64,000 nt of DNA, from assembly GCF_001618425.1 (NCBI RefSeq), contig NZ_BDCU01000042.1:1-64000 (forward strand). Direction: 5' to 3'. Origin of the DNA: Nocardia fusca NBRC 14340 (GTDB lineage Bacteria > Actinomycetota > Actinomycetes > Mycobacteriales > Mycobacteriaceae). Position numbers and translations under genes: made by a program. Shown here piece after piece: positions 25,304 to 33,917 of the stretch. Position 1 is the stretch's first letter. Each line of letters opens with the position of its first letter. The notes beneath the pieces are model-generated. The model was not told where the DNA came from. It saw nothing but the letters and a program-made list of their open reading frames with translations, and made no database searches.

Positions 25304-25427
25304 CCAGCCATTATAAAGAAAAGTGATCGCCGATCGAGAATCTGTCTTGGACGCGACGATGAGGTCGGAGGAAGCTCTCGTTCGCGCACCGCTATCGCGG
25401 TGATGTGGCTGACAACGAGGACTTCCC
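25304..25427. promoter_or_regulatory. Divergent promoter/LysR operator region
   Basis: This 124-base gap separates the divergent lysR and transporter genes. It contains the AT-rich stretch CATTATAAAGAAAAG just upstream of lysR and GATCGCCGATC nearby, which may be parts of a LysR site. GAGGAC before 25428 is the transporter ribosome site. Exact operator boundaries cannot be read from one sequence. Confidence 0.5.
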
Positions 25428-26858
25428 ATGGCATACGACACGAACACCGCAGTAGCGGCGAAGCCGCCCGCGGCGGCGCCACCACCGCGGACATCCCCCG
25501 TCGCCACCGGCCTTGCGCTGGTGGGTCTGCTGCTGTCGATCGTCGTCGGCGTGGTTGTCGACGGCGCCACCATGTGGGGGCTGCTGCCGATCGCCCTGTA
25601 CGCGGTGCTGGCGCTGCTCGGTATGGACATCATGATCGCGACGGTCGTCGCGATCGCGTCGGCACTGCTGATCCTGATGCCGGCGCCGACCGCGGCGGCC
25701 GCTCTGCTCGGCGAATCGGTCGGCGACCAGATCACGATGATCGGCCTGATCATCATGTTGGGCGCCGGTCTCGCGGAGGTGTTGCGTGCCACCGGTGTGG
25801 CCACCCAGATCGTGCGCGCGGTGATGCGCGTCGCCGGGGACAGGAGCCGCACCGCGGTCGCCCTCGGCATGATGATGTCCTGCCTGATCCTGGTCGCCGC
25901 ACTCGGCACGCTCGCCGGCGCCCTCGCCATCGCCGTGCCGCTCCTGCTGCCGATCGCGGCCAAGATGGGGTTCACGCGCAGCGCGACCGCATCGACCATC
26001 TTCATCGGCGGTTGTGCGGGTCTCGCGCTCGCTCCGTTCGCAGGCTCCAACGTCGCGATCATGGACGCCGCCGAGGTCGGGTACCTGCAGTTCGTGCTCT
26101 ACGGAGCCGGGCCACTGGCGTTGCTGTCGCTGGTCCTGGGCCTGGTGATCGTGCCGTGGATGCAGCGTCGAACCGAGCACGAGGACGACTTCTACGACGA
26201 GTCGGAACTCGAGTCGGAGACCGAGGTGGCCAATCCGCATGTGTCCCGTGCGACGGCTGTGTTCGTCGTCGCACTGCTGGCGAGTGTCGTCTACGCGACC
26301 GTGACCTCGGCGGGCACCGCTTTCCCGCTGCTCGCCCTGCCGGTCCTGGCGATGGCTACCGGCCTGGCGGGTGGTTTGTCGCCGAGACAGATCGCCGATC
26401 GGGTTTATGCCGGTGCCGCGTCGCTGATCAGTATCTTCCTGCTGTTCTGGCTGCTCGCGGTGTTGTTCAACGCGGTGAATCTCATCGACCCGTTCACTGT
26501 CGTGCTCGAGTCCTACGGCAGCGGCTTGCAGAATCTGGGACCGTTCCCCTTCGCGGTCGCGATCGCACTGCTGGGATGGGTGGGGGTGCCCGGCGCCACC
26601 GCCGCGCAGGTGGTCCTGCTCGACAACCTGTTCGGGGAGCTGGCGAGCACCGTCGGTGTCGGCGTGGGCACCTGGGTGATCGTGCTGCTGTTCGCGTCGA
26701 AGGCGGACACGTACGGCCCGTTCCCGAACGCCAACCAGTTCGGTGCGCTCGGCCTCGCCCGGTCGACCAGCTTGAAGAACATGCTGATCACCGGGTGGTG
26801 CCTGCTGATACCGGCGACGGTCATGTACGTCGCGATCATGTACATCGAAACCCGTTAG
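25428..26858 (+). CDS. Ion-transporter-superfamily permease (NhaC/GntP/CitMHS-like)
   Basis: The 476-residue integral membrane protein has about eleven hydrophobic helices after a short Pro/Ala-rich cytoplasmic N-terminus. A charged central loop (EHEDDFYDESELESETEVAN) lies near residue 250. Helix-hairpin features (LGTLAGALAIAVPLLLP and GWVGVPGATAAQ in the two halves) fit ion-transporter-superfamily exchangers that move organic anions with Na+ or H+. It is the first gene of the operon. The next start follows its stop by 11 bases, so it is probably the uptake system for the deacylase substrate. The exact family and substrate are not certain. ATG 25428 has GAGGA at a good distance. Confidence 0.75.
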   Translation: MAYDTNTAVAAKPPAAAPPPRTSPVATGLALVGLLLSIVVGVVVDGATMWGLLPIALYAVLALLGMDIMIATVVAIASALLILMPAPTAAAALLGESVGDQITMIGLIIMLGAGLAEVLRATGVATQIVRAVMRVAGDRSRTAVALGMMMSCLILVAALGTLAGALAIAVPLLLPIAAKMGFTRSATASTIFIGGCAGLALAPFAGSNVAIMDAAEVGYLQFVLYGAGPLALLSLVLGLVIVPWMQRRTEHEDDFYDESELESETEVANPHVSRATAVFVVALLASVVYATVTSAGTAFPLLALPVLAMATGLAGGLSPRQIADRVYAGAASLISIFLLFWLLAVLFNAVNLIDPFTVVLESYGSGLQNLGPFPFAVAIALLGWVGVPGATAAQVVLLDNLFGELASTVGVGVGTWVIVLLFASKADTYGPFPNANQFGALGLARSTSLKNMLITGWCLLIPATVMYVAIMYIETR

Positions 26859-26869
26859 GAGACAACATC

Positions 26870-28447
26870 TTGAGCTACGACATCGTCATCTCCGGAGGGT
26901 TGGTCGTCGATGGGACCGGTGCGGTAGCTCGCCGCGCCGACATGGCCGTCAGCGACGGTCGCATCGTGGAGATCGGTGACGGGCCGTACCGCGCGGACAC
27001 GGCGATCGACGCTACCGGCGCGGTGGTCGCACCGGGATTCATCGACCTGCACTCGCACGCCGACTTCACCCTTCCCGGCCACCCGGCCGCCGAGACCCAG
27101 CTCGTCCAGGGAGTGACGACGCTGATCACCGGGAACTGCGGTCACTCTCCTTTCCCGAATCGGCATCGTGGCGCGCCGCCCGGCGCCGGAGTTTTCGGGA
27201 AGGCCGAACTCACCTGGGATTGGACCGATGCGCGGGAGTTCGGCGCGGTGGTCACGGCGTGCGCGCCGGCGGTGAACGTGGGCCTGCAAATCGGGCACAA
27301 TGCCCTCCGGAACACCGTCATTGGCGAGGCCGACCGCCCTCCGACGACGGATGAGCTGGCTGCGATGTGCGATATCGTCCGGGACGCGGCCACTGCCCCC
27401 GGGGTGGTCGGGTTCTCGACGGGTTTGATCTACATTCCCGGACTGTTCGCGGAAACGGATGAGTTGCGCACCCTCGTCGGTGTCGCGGCCGAGGTCGGGC
27501 TATTGTACTCGACACACGTGCGCAACGAAGCATCCGAGTTGATCGCCGCGGTGACGGAAGCCATCGCCGTCGCGGAGTCCGCCGGTGCGCGCGTGGAGGT
27601 TTCGCATCTGAAGGCGATGGGTCCGGAGAACTGGGGGTCGGTCCGGACAGCACTCGACCTGATCGACTCCGCGCGGGAACGCGGTGTCGACGTCACCGCC
27701 GACGTGTACCCGTACACGGCGTCGAGCACGGATCTGTCGTCGCGCCTCGCGAAGTGGGCCGTCGACGGAGGCCGGGAGGCCCTGCTCGCGCGGCTCGCGG
27801 TACCGGAGCAGCGCCGGGAGATCGCAGCCGAGCTGCGGAGCCGGTTCGGCCGCGACATCGACCCGGACGGCGTGGTGATCGCCGACCTCCCGCCCGGCGA
27901 CTTCCAGCAGTACGTGGGCATGTCGATCTCGGCGATCGGCGCCGAACGCGGCACCGATGCTGCCGAGGCGGCTCTCGACATCCTGGCCGCACACCATGGT
28001 TCGGCGCCCATCGTGAACCATGCGATGAAGGAAGCGGATGTGCGGGCGGTCCTGGAGCATCCGTGGGTGTCGGTGGCCAGTGACGGCTGGGTGCTCACCG
28101 CCACCGGCCCGGGGTGTCCGCACCCGCGTAGTTTCGGCACCTTCGCCCGCGTCCTGGGGCGGTACGTGCGGGAAGAGAAGGTATTGCCGCTCGAGGAGGC
28201 CGTCCGGAAGATGACGACACTGCCCGCGGCGCGAATCGACGTCGCCGACCGCGGAACGCTGGCTCCCGGCTACGCGGCCGACGTGGTGGTGTTCGATCCG
28301 GACGAGGTCGAGGACACGTCGACGTTCGAACATCCCTGGCAGTTGGCGCGCGGTGTGCGGTCGGTGCTGGTCAACGGTGTAGTCGCGGTGGCTGACGGCA
28401 CGGTGACCGGCGCCCGCGCGGGACAACTTGTCCGTAGAAGGAAGTAG
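26870..28447 (+). CDS. N-acyl-D-amino-acid deacylase (D-aminoacylase)
   Basis: The 525-residue amidohydrolase-superfamily enzyme hydrolyses N-acyl-D-amino acids to a D-amino acid and a carboxylate. Metal and active-site signatures are visible: GFIDLHSHADF (His61, His63), GNCGHSPFP with the bridging Cys, STGLIYIPG, STHVRNEA, VSHLKAMG, and ASDGWVL near the C-terminal half. The beta-sandwich parts at both ends (VVISGGLVVDGTG; VLVNGVVAVADG) are complete. The start is TTG 26870, chosen because AGGAGA precedes it at the right spacing and the family starts S-Y-D-x-V-I-x-G-G. Spacing of 4 bases to the next gene supports one operon. Confidence 0.9.
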   Translation: MSYDIVISGGLVVDGTGAVARRADMAVSDGRIVEIGDGPYRADTAIDATGAVVAPGFIDLHSHADFTLPGHPAAETQLVQGVTTLITGNCGHSPFPNRHRGAPPGAGVFGKAELTWDWTDAREFGAVVTACAPAVNVGLQIGHNALRNTVIGEADRPPTTDELAAMCDIVRDAATAPGVVGFSTGLIYIPGLFAETDELRTLVGVAAEVGLLYSTHVRNEASELIAAVTEAIAVAESAGARVEVSHLKAMGPENWGSVRTALDLIDSARERGVDVTADVYPYTASSTDLSSRLAKWAVDGGREALLARLAVPEQRREIAAELRSRFGRDIDPDGVVIADLPPGDFQQYVGMSISAIGAERGTDAAEAALDILAAHHGSAPIVNHAMKEADVRAVLEHPWVSVASDGWVLTATGPGCPHPRSFGTFARVLGRYVREEKVLPLEEAVRKMTTLPAARIDVADRGTLAPGYAADVVVFDPDEVEDTSTFEHPWQLARGVRSVLVNGVVAVADGTVTGARAGQLVRRRK

Positions 28448-28451
28448 GAGA

Positions 28452-29837
28452 ATGACGGTGGAAACCCGGTCGCTCACAGCTGAGTTGACCGAAATCGTGG
28501 GTGCGGCTCACGTATTGACCGAGCAGGAGCTGATCTCGGGTTTCGTCACGGACTGGACCCGGCGCTGGACCGGGTACACCGCCGCCGTCGTGCGGCCGGC
28601 GAACACCGGCGAGGTGGCCGCGGTACTCGCGGCGTGTCACCGTGCGGGGATGGCGGTCGTTCCGCAGGGCGGCAACACCGGCCTCGTCGGCGGTTCCGTC
28701 CCGATGCACGGCGAGATCGTGCTCAGCACGGTGCGGCTCAACCGGATCGACCGGGTCGATCCGGTGGGCCGGACGATCGACGCGGGCGCGGGTGTCACCG
28801 TCGCGGAGGCACAGCGCGCGGCCCGCCACCACGGTCTCGACTTCGGCATCGACCTGGCGTCGCGCGATTCGGCGACGATGGGCGGCATCGTCTCCACCAA
28901 TGCCGGCGGCATCCGGATGATCAAGAACGGCAACACCAGAGCGCAGCTGCTCGGTGTCGAGGCCGTCCTCGCGGACGGCACCGTCTTCACCCGGTGGAAA
29001 GAACTCACCAAGGACAACGTCGGCTACGATCTGCCCGGCCTGCTCACCGGCGCCGAAGGCACCCTCGCGGTGATCACCCGCGTCCGGATGAAGCTGGTGG
29101 TCTCCCCGCGAGCCACCAAGGTCGCACTTGTCGGTGTGGAATCGGTGGGGGGCGCACTGGGGTTCCTGAACACTCTGCAGCGTTCCGGTCTGACCCTCGA
29201 GGCCGCCGAGCTGATGACGAGGTCGGGAATCGAACTGGTCCAGCAGCACAAATCGCTCCGGGCGCCGTTCGCGGAGGACACCCCGTTCGCCTTGCTGGTC
29301 GAGGTGTCGGGTCAGGCGGACGCACAGCAGTTGCTGCTCGACGCGCTGACCGCAGGCGAGTCGGTGATCGTCGACGCGTCGATCGAGGACGGCCCGGCGC
29401 ACAGACTGTGGAACTACCGGGAGAGCCACACCGAGGCGGTCAGCGCGGTCTCGACGACGCCGCCGGTCAAACTCGATCTCGCCACGCCGCTGCGCGAGAT
29501 CGAAAGCTTCCTCGCGGAACTGACGGTCCGGATGAGCGACGCTTTCCCCGGAGTGCGGGCGATCTGCTTCGGGCACATCGGTGACGGCAACATCCACGTG
29601 AATCTCCTCGACGTCGCGGACGATCAGCGTGAAGCCGTGACCGATATGGTGCTGCGCCTCGTCGCCCGGCACGACGGCAGTATCAGCGCCGAGCACGGGG
29701 TCGGACGTGCGAAGGCGCCGTGGATCGGACTCGGCCGCACCCCAGTGGACCTCCAGCTGATGCGTGCGATCCGATCCGCCCTCGACCCCGCCGGAATCCT
29801 CAATCCCGCAATCCTTCCCGCGAACCCACAGCTCTGA
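28452..29837 (+). CDS. FAD-linked oxidase/dehydrogenase (D-2-hydroxyacid or D-lactate dehydrogenase type)
   Basis: The 461-residue VAO-family flavoprotein has the FAD-binding PCMH domain at about 35-215, with VVPQGGNTGLVGGSVP and SRDSATMGGIVSTNAGG. The C-terminal substrate domain has the signatures GHIGDGNIHVN and EHGVGRAK typical of GlcD/D2HGDH/Dld enzymes. It probably oxidises a D-2-hydroxy or D-amino-acid-derived acid made in this pathway and passes electrons to a quinone or cytochrome. ATG 28452 uses GAAGGA nine bases upstream; an in-frame TTG at 28428 would overlap the previous gene. Co-occurrence with RidA is what one expects if an imine is produced, but the exact substrate is unknown. 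Confidence 0.85.
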   Translation: MTVETRSLTAELTEIVGAAHVLTEQELISGFVTDWTRRWTGYTAAVVRPANTGEVAAVLAACHRAGMAVVPQGGNTGLVGGSVPMHGEIVLSTVRLNRIDRVDPVGRTIDAGAGVTVAEAQRAARHHGLDFGIDLASRDSATMGGIVSTNAGGIRMIKNGNTRAQLLGVEAVLADGTVFTRWKELTKDNVGYDLPGLLTGAEGTLAVITRVRMKLVVSPRATKVALVGVESVGGALGFLNTLQRSGLTLEAAELMTRSGIELVQQHKSLRAPFAEDTPFALLVEVSGQADAQQLLLDALTAGESVIVDASIEDGPAHRLWNYRESHTEAVSAVSTTPPVKLDLATPLREIESFLAELTVRMSDAFPGVRAICFGHIGDGNIHVNLLDVADDQREAVTDMVLRLVARHDGSISAEHGVGRAKAPWIGLGRTPVDLQLMRAIRSALDPAGILNPAILPANPQL

Positions 29838-29862
29838 CGAACGCGAAAGGTCTCTCGACCAC

Positions 29863-30327
29863 ATGACAGCCACCACCTGGACTGAACGGCTGCGTGAGCT
29901 CGGCATCGCCCTGCCGACCGTGCCCACACCGGCCGCCGCGTACCTGCCCGCGGTGCGCACCGGAAACCTCGTGTACACCTCCGGGCAGCTTCCCCTCGTC
30001 GACGGGGTCTGCTGCACCACCGTCGGCAAACTGGGGGAGACCGTCACCGTCGAGCAGGGGGCGGACGCCGCCCGGCTCTGCACGCTGAACGGTTTGGCCG
30101 CCGTCCACGCCCTCGTCGGCCTCGACACCGTCGTCCGTGTTGTCAAGGTGGTCGGATTCGTCTCCTCCGCGGCGGGGTTCATTCAGCAGCCGCAGGTGAT
30201 CGATGGCTCGTCGAAGTTCCTCGGCGAGGTATTCGGCGAGGTGGGCAGGCATGCGCGGTCGGCCGTCGGCCTGGCCGAGCTGCCGCGTGGTTCCGCAGTG
30301 GAGGTCGAGTTCGTGTTCGAGGTGTGA
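29863..30327 (+). CDS. RidA/YjgF-family protein
   Basis: The 154-residue member of the YjgF/YER057c/UK114 family is of the longer subgroup. Its core is VYTSGQLPLVDG, LNGLAAVHALVGLDTVVRVV, FLGEVFGEVGRHARSAVGLA and the closing strand VEVEFVFEV. RidA proteins form trimers and hydrolyse reactive enamine/imine intermediates to keto acids. As last gene of the operon, 25 bases after the FAD enzyme, it would clear imines from D-amino-acid breakdown. This is an inference from family and context. ATG 29863 has GAAAGG upstream; the frame is intact. Confidence 0.85.
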   Translation: MTATTWTERLRELGIALPTVPTPAAAYLPAVRTGNLVYTSGQLPLVDGVCCTTVGKLGETVTVEQGADAARLCTLNGLAAVHALVGLDTVVRVVKVVGFVSSAAGFIQQPQVIDGSSKFLGEVFGEVGRHARSAVGLAELPRGSAVEVEFVFEV

Positions 30328-30420
30328 TCGCGGCCGCACTGCCCTCCGTTCCGATCGGCATCGGACGCGTCGCTGCTCCGACCGCCGCGGCGGTCGCCGC
30401 CCGATCCGCCCTCGCTACCT

Positions 30421-30731
30421 CCGCTGTGTAGTGGATTTGGATACCACTCCATCATCGGGCGGATCGGGCAATCGGCGGGAATGTTCTGCTCCCAAGCCCG
30501 CGGGTCGGAGGTGAAGCGATCCGGGTCGTTCAGGATCCGTAATGCAGTGTGGTAGCCGATGACCAGGGTCGCGGAAATTCCGGGAGCCAGCTCCACGGGG
30601 GCCAGGGAACCGAACCGGCGGAGCATATCGCGATGCGGGTCCGTCGCGTACTCGGCGGTGTAGAGGGGGAGTCGCCGTCCGGCGAAGTCCGGCGGCATGC
30701 CAGCTGATCGTGAAGTGCTTTCGATACTCAA
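30421..30731 (-). pseudogene. Cytochrome P450, N-terminal fragment only
   Basis: From TTG 30731 the frame reads about 103 P450-like residues: LPLYTAEYATDPHRDMLRRF, LVIGYHTALRILNDPDRFTS, then MMEWYPNPLHSGG, the pre-B/C helix region of bacterial CYPs. Homology ends at about 30421, where the frame continues into Gly/Ser/Asp repeats. There is no I-helix AGxxT, ExxR or haem-Cys loop. A 3' deletion created this scrap; it lies tail-to-tail with the ridA gene. Confidence 0.8.
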
Positions 30732-30989
30732 TGCTCACCAATCTCGTATTGCTGTACGCAGATCGTCTGCCACCTCGGAGTGAGGAGTCACACTATCGGG
30801 GATACGGCGGGTCACGCATGGTGGAGCATTGCCACGAGACGGAATCCGACCGCGAACGTCGACACACCGGCCGATCGCCGTGTCGAGCGGCGCCGAATGA
30901 GCTGCCGATGCGTACGACGCCGGCGTGCGCGGTGGCCGGTCGGCACCGTGCGCGGATTATGGGGGAGAATTCCGGCCGGACGGAGGTGC

Positions 30990-31304
30990 CTGGATCTCAT
31001 CCCGGTCGGCCCGCCCGACAGTGCCGCGAGGGAGGCGATCTGGCGGCTCTACATCGGGTCTTGTGCCGAGAACGTGGATTTCGATGCGCTGGTCGCCGTC
31101 GGTGAGATGTTCACACCCGCTGATATCGAGTACGCCGCCCGCAAGGTTTCACGGCGTGCCTTCGAACACGAGATAACGCACCGCACCGGTGTCCCTGCCG
31201 GCACCGACGACTTTCTGGCCGCGATCACCGATACCCGCCCCACCCTGACCGAGCAGCCGCTGACCAGCTTCGACGAGGACATCGAGAACTACCTCCGGAT
31301 CTGA
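30990..31304 (+). pseudogene. AAA+ ATPase, C-terminal fragment
   Basis: About 104 codons read LDLIPVGPPDSAAREAIWRL, then FDALVAVGEMFTPADIEYAA and TRPTLTEQPLTSFDEDIENY. This is the sensor-2/lid region of a SpoVK/FtsH-like AAA+ protein (compare the IPVGPPDxxAR pattern). The Walker A and B parts are missing; the reading frame upstream of about 30990 is unrelated. It ends at a normal stop. It is a deletion remnant lying next to the P450 remnant. Confidence 0.7.
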
Positions 31305-32035
31305 TCCGCGCTGTCGCCGGCGGGGGAGACTTGTGAGTCCGTGCCGCAACCGGAGCGCTGATAACGATCGTGGGGGGTGAGCGATCGCCGATCGGGTCAC
31401 CGGGGGACAACGAGATCGCGCACTATTACAGGGTGGGCGTCGGAACGGACAAGTTTCCGCGCGGGTGGATGTGGCGCCGGGACAGGGAGGGTAGAACTCT
31501 AGAAGAGGAAAGCTCCGAGATCGTCCGAGATCGGCGGACGCAGCATTCCTCCGAGGAAGATCGCAGGTGCTTGCGCCGTTGATTCGGCTTCGTAGCTGTG
31601 AGTGCGGCTGGTGGCCGCGGGTCGCCGGCTGCCTACAAATCTCACTTGACTTCGACAACGCGGCTGCTCGACGCATTTCACGCATCCGTGAGATGTGCTG
31701 CGATTCTCGGGCACGGGGCGTCGGGGATCCTGAGCAACCGGCAATGGGTGACAGTAACCGGCGTGGACGGCGCCCCCGAGCGTATCCGGACCTATCACGC
31801 GGGCCCGATTGGCTCGGCCGGGAGCGGAACACGGACCCGCGAGCATGCCGAACCGCGGGGGACCACTTGGGATGGACCGAATGTGGCGCAGGCACTGTCG
31901 TCCGGGCACCGGCCGTTCGCGGCGTCGAGGACGCGATGATGGACCCCGGCCGCTCCGCCGAGGTGATTTCGATGCGAAGTCGAGCCGGACGACGGACAGC
32001 TCGTCCGAGAACAGGGCACAGTCGAGGAGTGCACG
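31305..32035. other. No recognisable gene
   Basis: Several open frames cross this stretch on both strands, but none shows family features or consistent codon bias. The last 40 bases supply the ribosome site (CGAGGAG) of the gene starting at 32036. Confidence 0.45.
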
Positions 32036-32545
32036 ATGAATCAGCGAATGTTCCCGGTCGTCGACGAAGCGCTGTGGCAATGTTTCGGATCCGGCGCCGG
32101 ACCCTTTTCGTGGATGCACCGGGACGCCGTCGAGGAGTTGCTCGCCGATGACGGCGGTTGGCGCCTGCGACACATCCGGCTCGCGGCGACTGAGTGGGGC
32201 AGCAGCGAATCCCCGGAACACCTGGCGGTCATCGCCGAACATGTACTGGTCACCCCCGATGGACTGCTCTATGCCGCCGAACTCGGCGAGCCGGTCCAGA
32301 AACGATCGACCCGCCGGGTGCCGCCGGGGATCCGGCGGCGGGCCCTCTACTACCTGGCGACGCCGCCCCGGTTGTTCGACACGATCGTCGGCCGCGTCGC
32401 CGCTTCACCGCTGACCGCGTCGATCGCGGCGGTGGACAGTCGGCTGGGCCACGATCTCGTATTTCCGCCGCCGCTCGATGCCGTACTGCGCCGGATGCTC
32501 GATACCGACCCGGTGATGCGTCTGGACCCCACCGGAAGGAGGTGA
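32036..32545 (+). CDS. Hypothetical protein, 169 residues
   Basis: I do not recognise the family. The soluble protein starts MNQRMFPVVDEALWQCFGSG, contains the aromatic/acidic stretch WRLRHIRLAATEWGSSESPE and ends with a basic helix. GAGGAG lies seven bases before ATG 32036, a strong ribosome site, and codon usage is GC3-rich, so it is very probably translated. A 26-residue ORF follows six bases downstream under an excellent Shine-Dalgarno that overlaps this gene's stop, suggesting a bicistronic message. Confidence 0.7.
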   Translation: MNQRMFPVVDEALWQCFGSGAGPFSWMHRDAVEELLADDGGWRLRHIRLAATEWGSSESPEHLAVIAEHVLVTPDGLLYAAELGEPVQKRSTRRVPPGIRRRALYYLATPPRLFDTIVGRVAASPLTASIAAVDSRLGHDLVFPPPLDAVLRRMLDTDPVMRLDPTGRR

Positions 32546-32550
32546 CAACC

Positions 32551-32631
32551 ATGAGTGACAAGACAGCCCGTGAGGAAGAGATCGAGAAGGAGGAGGAACA
32601 TCGCGAAGAGGAGCGGCGCCGTCTCCGATAG
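32551..32631 (+). CDS. 26-residue highly charged micro-protein
   Basis: ATG 32551 is preceded by GGAAGGAGGTGACAACC, nearly the full anti-Shine-Dalgarno complement. This is the strongest ribosome site noticed in the window and overlaps the stop of the upstream gene. The product begins MSDKTAREEEIEKEEEHREE and ends RRRLR. It is almost entirely Glu/Arg/Lys and predicted to be one amphipathic helix. No family is recognised. Strong translation of so short an ORF suggests a real micro-protein or a translational control element. Confidence 0.6.
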   Translation: MSDKTAREEEIEKEEEHREEERRRLR

Positions 32632-32899
32632 TGTCCGTCCGATTGGTGCAGGACCGGGCATCGACGACCCGGTGCGTGCGGGACACCCGAACCTCGGCGC
32701 CCCGGGTTTCCGGATCGGTCGGTCGGATCGTCCGATTCCGCACGACGGTCAGCTCCGCGGGTCCCGCTGGAGTGGGCATGGCGGTTCGTATCCGGATCGG
32801 GCCGATCCCACATCGCGGTTTCCACTTGGCGACCCTCGCGGCGGGCATCTGCTCGAATCGTGTGGACAGTCGGCCGATGGCCGATGGCCGGTGGCCTGG

Positions 32900-33445
32900 C
32901 TACCTGTATCCCGGGTCTTGATAACGCCATCGAATGGTTTGATGGAGGCAGGCTCGGGGTGAGGTTTGTGATCCTTCCAGAGCGTCGGCTGCTGCGTCGG
33001 CTTCCAAGCGCCGGAGGATACCGACGAGCCGGCGCTTGTATGCGAGCAGCGCGAGAATTCCGGCCCCAGCCAGCGCAGGCTCCTCTGAAGGCAGTCCGCC
33101 GTTGTGGGATTCGGCGAGCGAAATACACGTGCGATATGGCGCCAGATAGATGGCTGCGGCCGGAAAAGTGCGCTGCACCGCGTTCTTCAGGTGGCTACCC
33201 GCCGGCCACTGCTCGCTCGAGCCCGGTGTGGGGGTGTCGAGCGTGCTGCTGCCCGGATCCGGGCAGGCGATACCGATTGTTGTTATCTCGTCGTCGCCCG
33301 CGATATCGAGCAGCAGGTTGCGGCACACGATCCACCCGTCGAGGGGCGGTATGGGCACGCGCACCACAAGTCCGGGGAGGTCGTTGTCGGTGATGCGGGC
33401 AACCGCAATCCCGTTGTCGCCGACTTTCAATGCGAGCGAGTTCAT
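32900..33445 (-). CDS. Hypothetical protein, possible ASKHA-fold-like domain
   Basis: The 181-residue frame starts at ATG 33445 with MNSLALKVGDNGIAVARITD and contains ITTIGIACPDPGSS. Later comes AVQRTFPAAAIYLAPYRTCI, then a helical stretch LAGAGILALLAYKRRLVGIL. The N-terminal strand pattern and the later hairpin recall ASKHA (acetate/sugar kinase, hsp70, actin)-fold regulators of actinobacteria, but no diagnostic phosphate-binding motif is complete. There is no strong ribosome site. It could be a truncated gene. Confidence 0.45.
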   Translation of the reverse strand: MNSLALKVGDNGIAVARITDNDLPGLVVRVPIPPLDGWIVCRNLLLDIAGDDEITTIGIACPDPGSSTLDTPTPGSSEQWPAGSHLKNAVQRTFPAAAIYLAPYRTCISLAESHNGGLPSEEPALAGAGILALLAYKRRLVGILRRLEADAAADALEGSQTSPRACLHQTIRWRYQDPGYR

Positions 33446-33917
33446 TCGTTCACCGAAGGGGCTGCGGGGAGTCTTCGCTGCTGGGTGCCGATGTGCTCGG
33501 TCGTGCGACGTCGCAGCGGCACAGAATCCCCAGGCGATTCGTGACCGTATTCGGAGATTGCCGCCGTTGCGGATTGCATTACACCTCCAGAATAATTACA
33601 TGTTGTAACGTATCGTAGGAGTGTGATCTCCCGGCCGTCAACCGAATGTTGCGACGATCGGGCGTCCGCTGCAATCGGCGGCTACCGGCTTCAGTGCGCT
33701 CCGAGTGCCCTCGAGGATGGGGAACGATATCGCGCACGCGCTTGTGAGTGACCCGGTTCCTACTCGGTGACTGTTGTTGTCCGGCTGCGGCCTGCCCGCC
33801 GTTTTCGATCGGCGCTGTGATCTGTTCGATGACATCATCTCGCCCGGTCGGCGGCTCACGGTGGCGTATGAACGGGCCGTGGAGTGATCTCGGCCGATTG
33901 CCGGGCAATCCGGTTCG
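33446..33917. other. Intergenic region with one small AT-rich palindrome
   Basis: No gene is supported. At 33596-33608 lies TTACA-TGT-TGTAA in an AT-rich patch, which is unusual for this GC-rich DNA. It could be an operator or promoter element for the leftward gene starting at 33445, but its regulator is unknown. Confidence 0.35.

Noticed and set aside
24542..26869. Continuous plus-strand open frame upstream of the D-aminoacylase start
   Set aside because: It runs antisense through lysR and out of frame through the transporter; homology starts only at TTG 26870, which has a ribosome site.
28371..30182. Minus-strand open frame of 603 codons across the FAD enzyme and RidA genes
   Set aside because: Antisense shadow crossing two well-recognised genes.
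31499..32242. Minus-strand frame of 247 codons overlapping the 32036 gene
   Set aside because: No domain or start signal; the plus-strand gene has a strong ribosome site.
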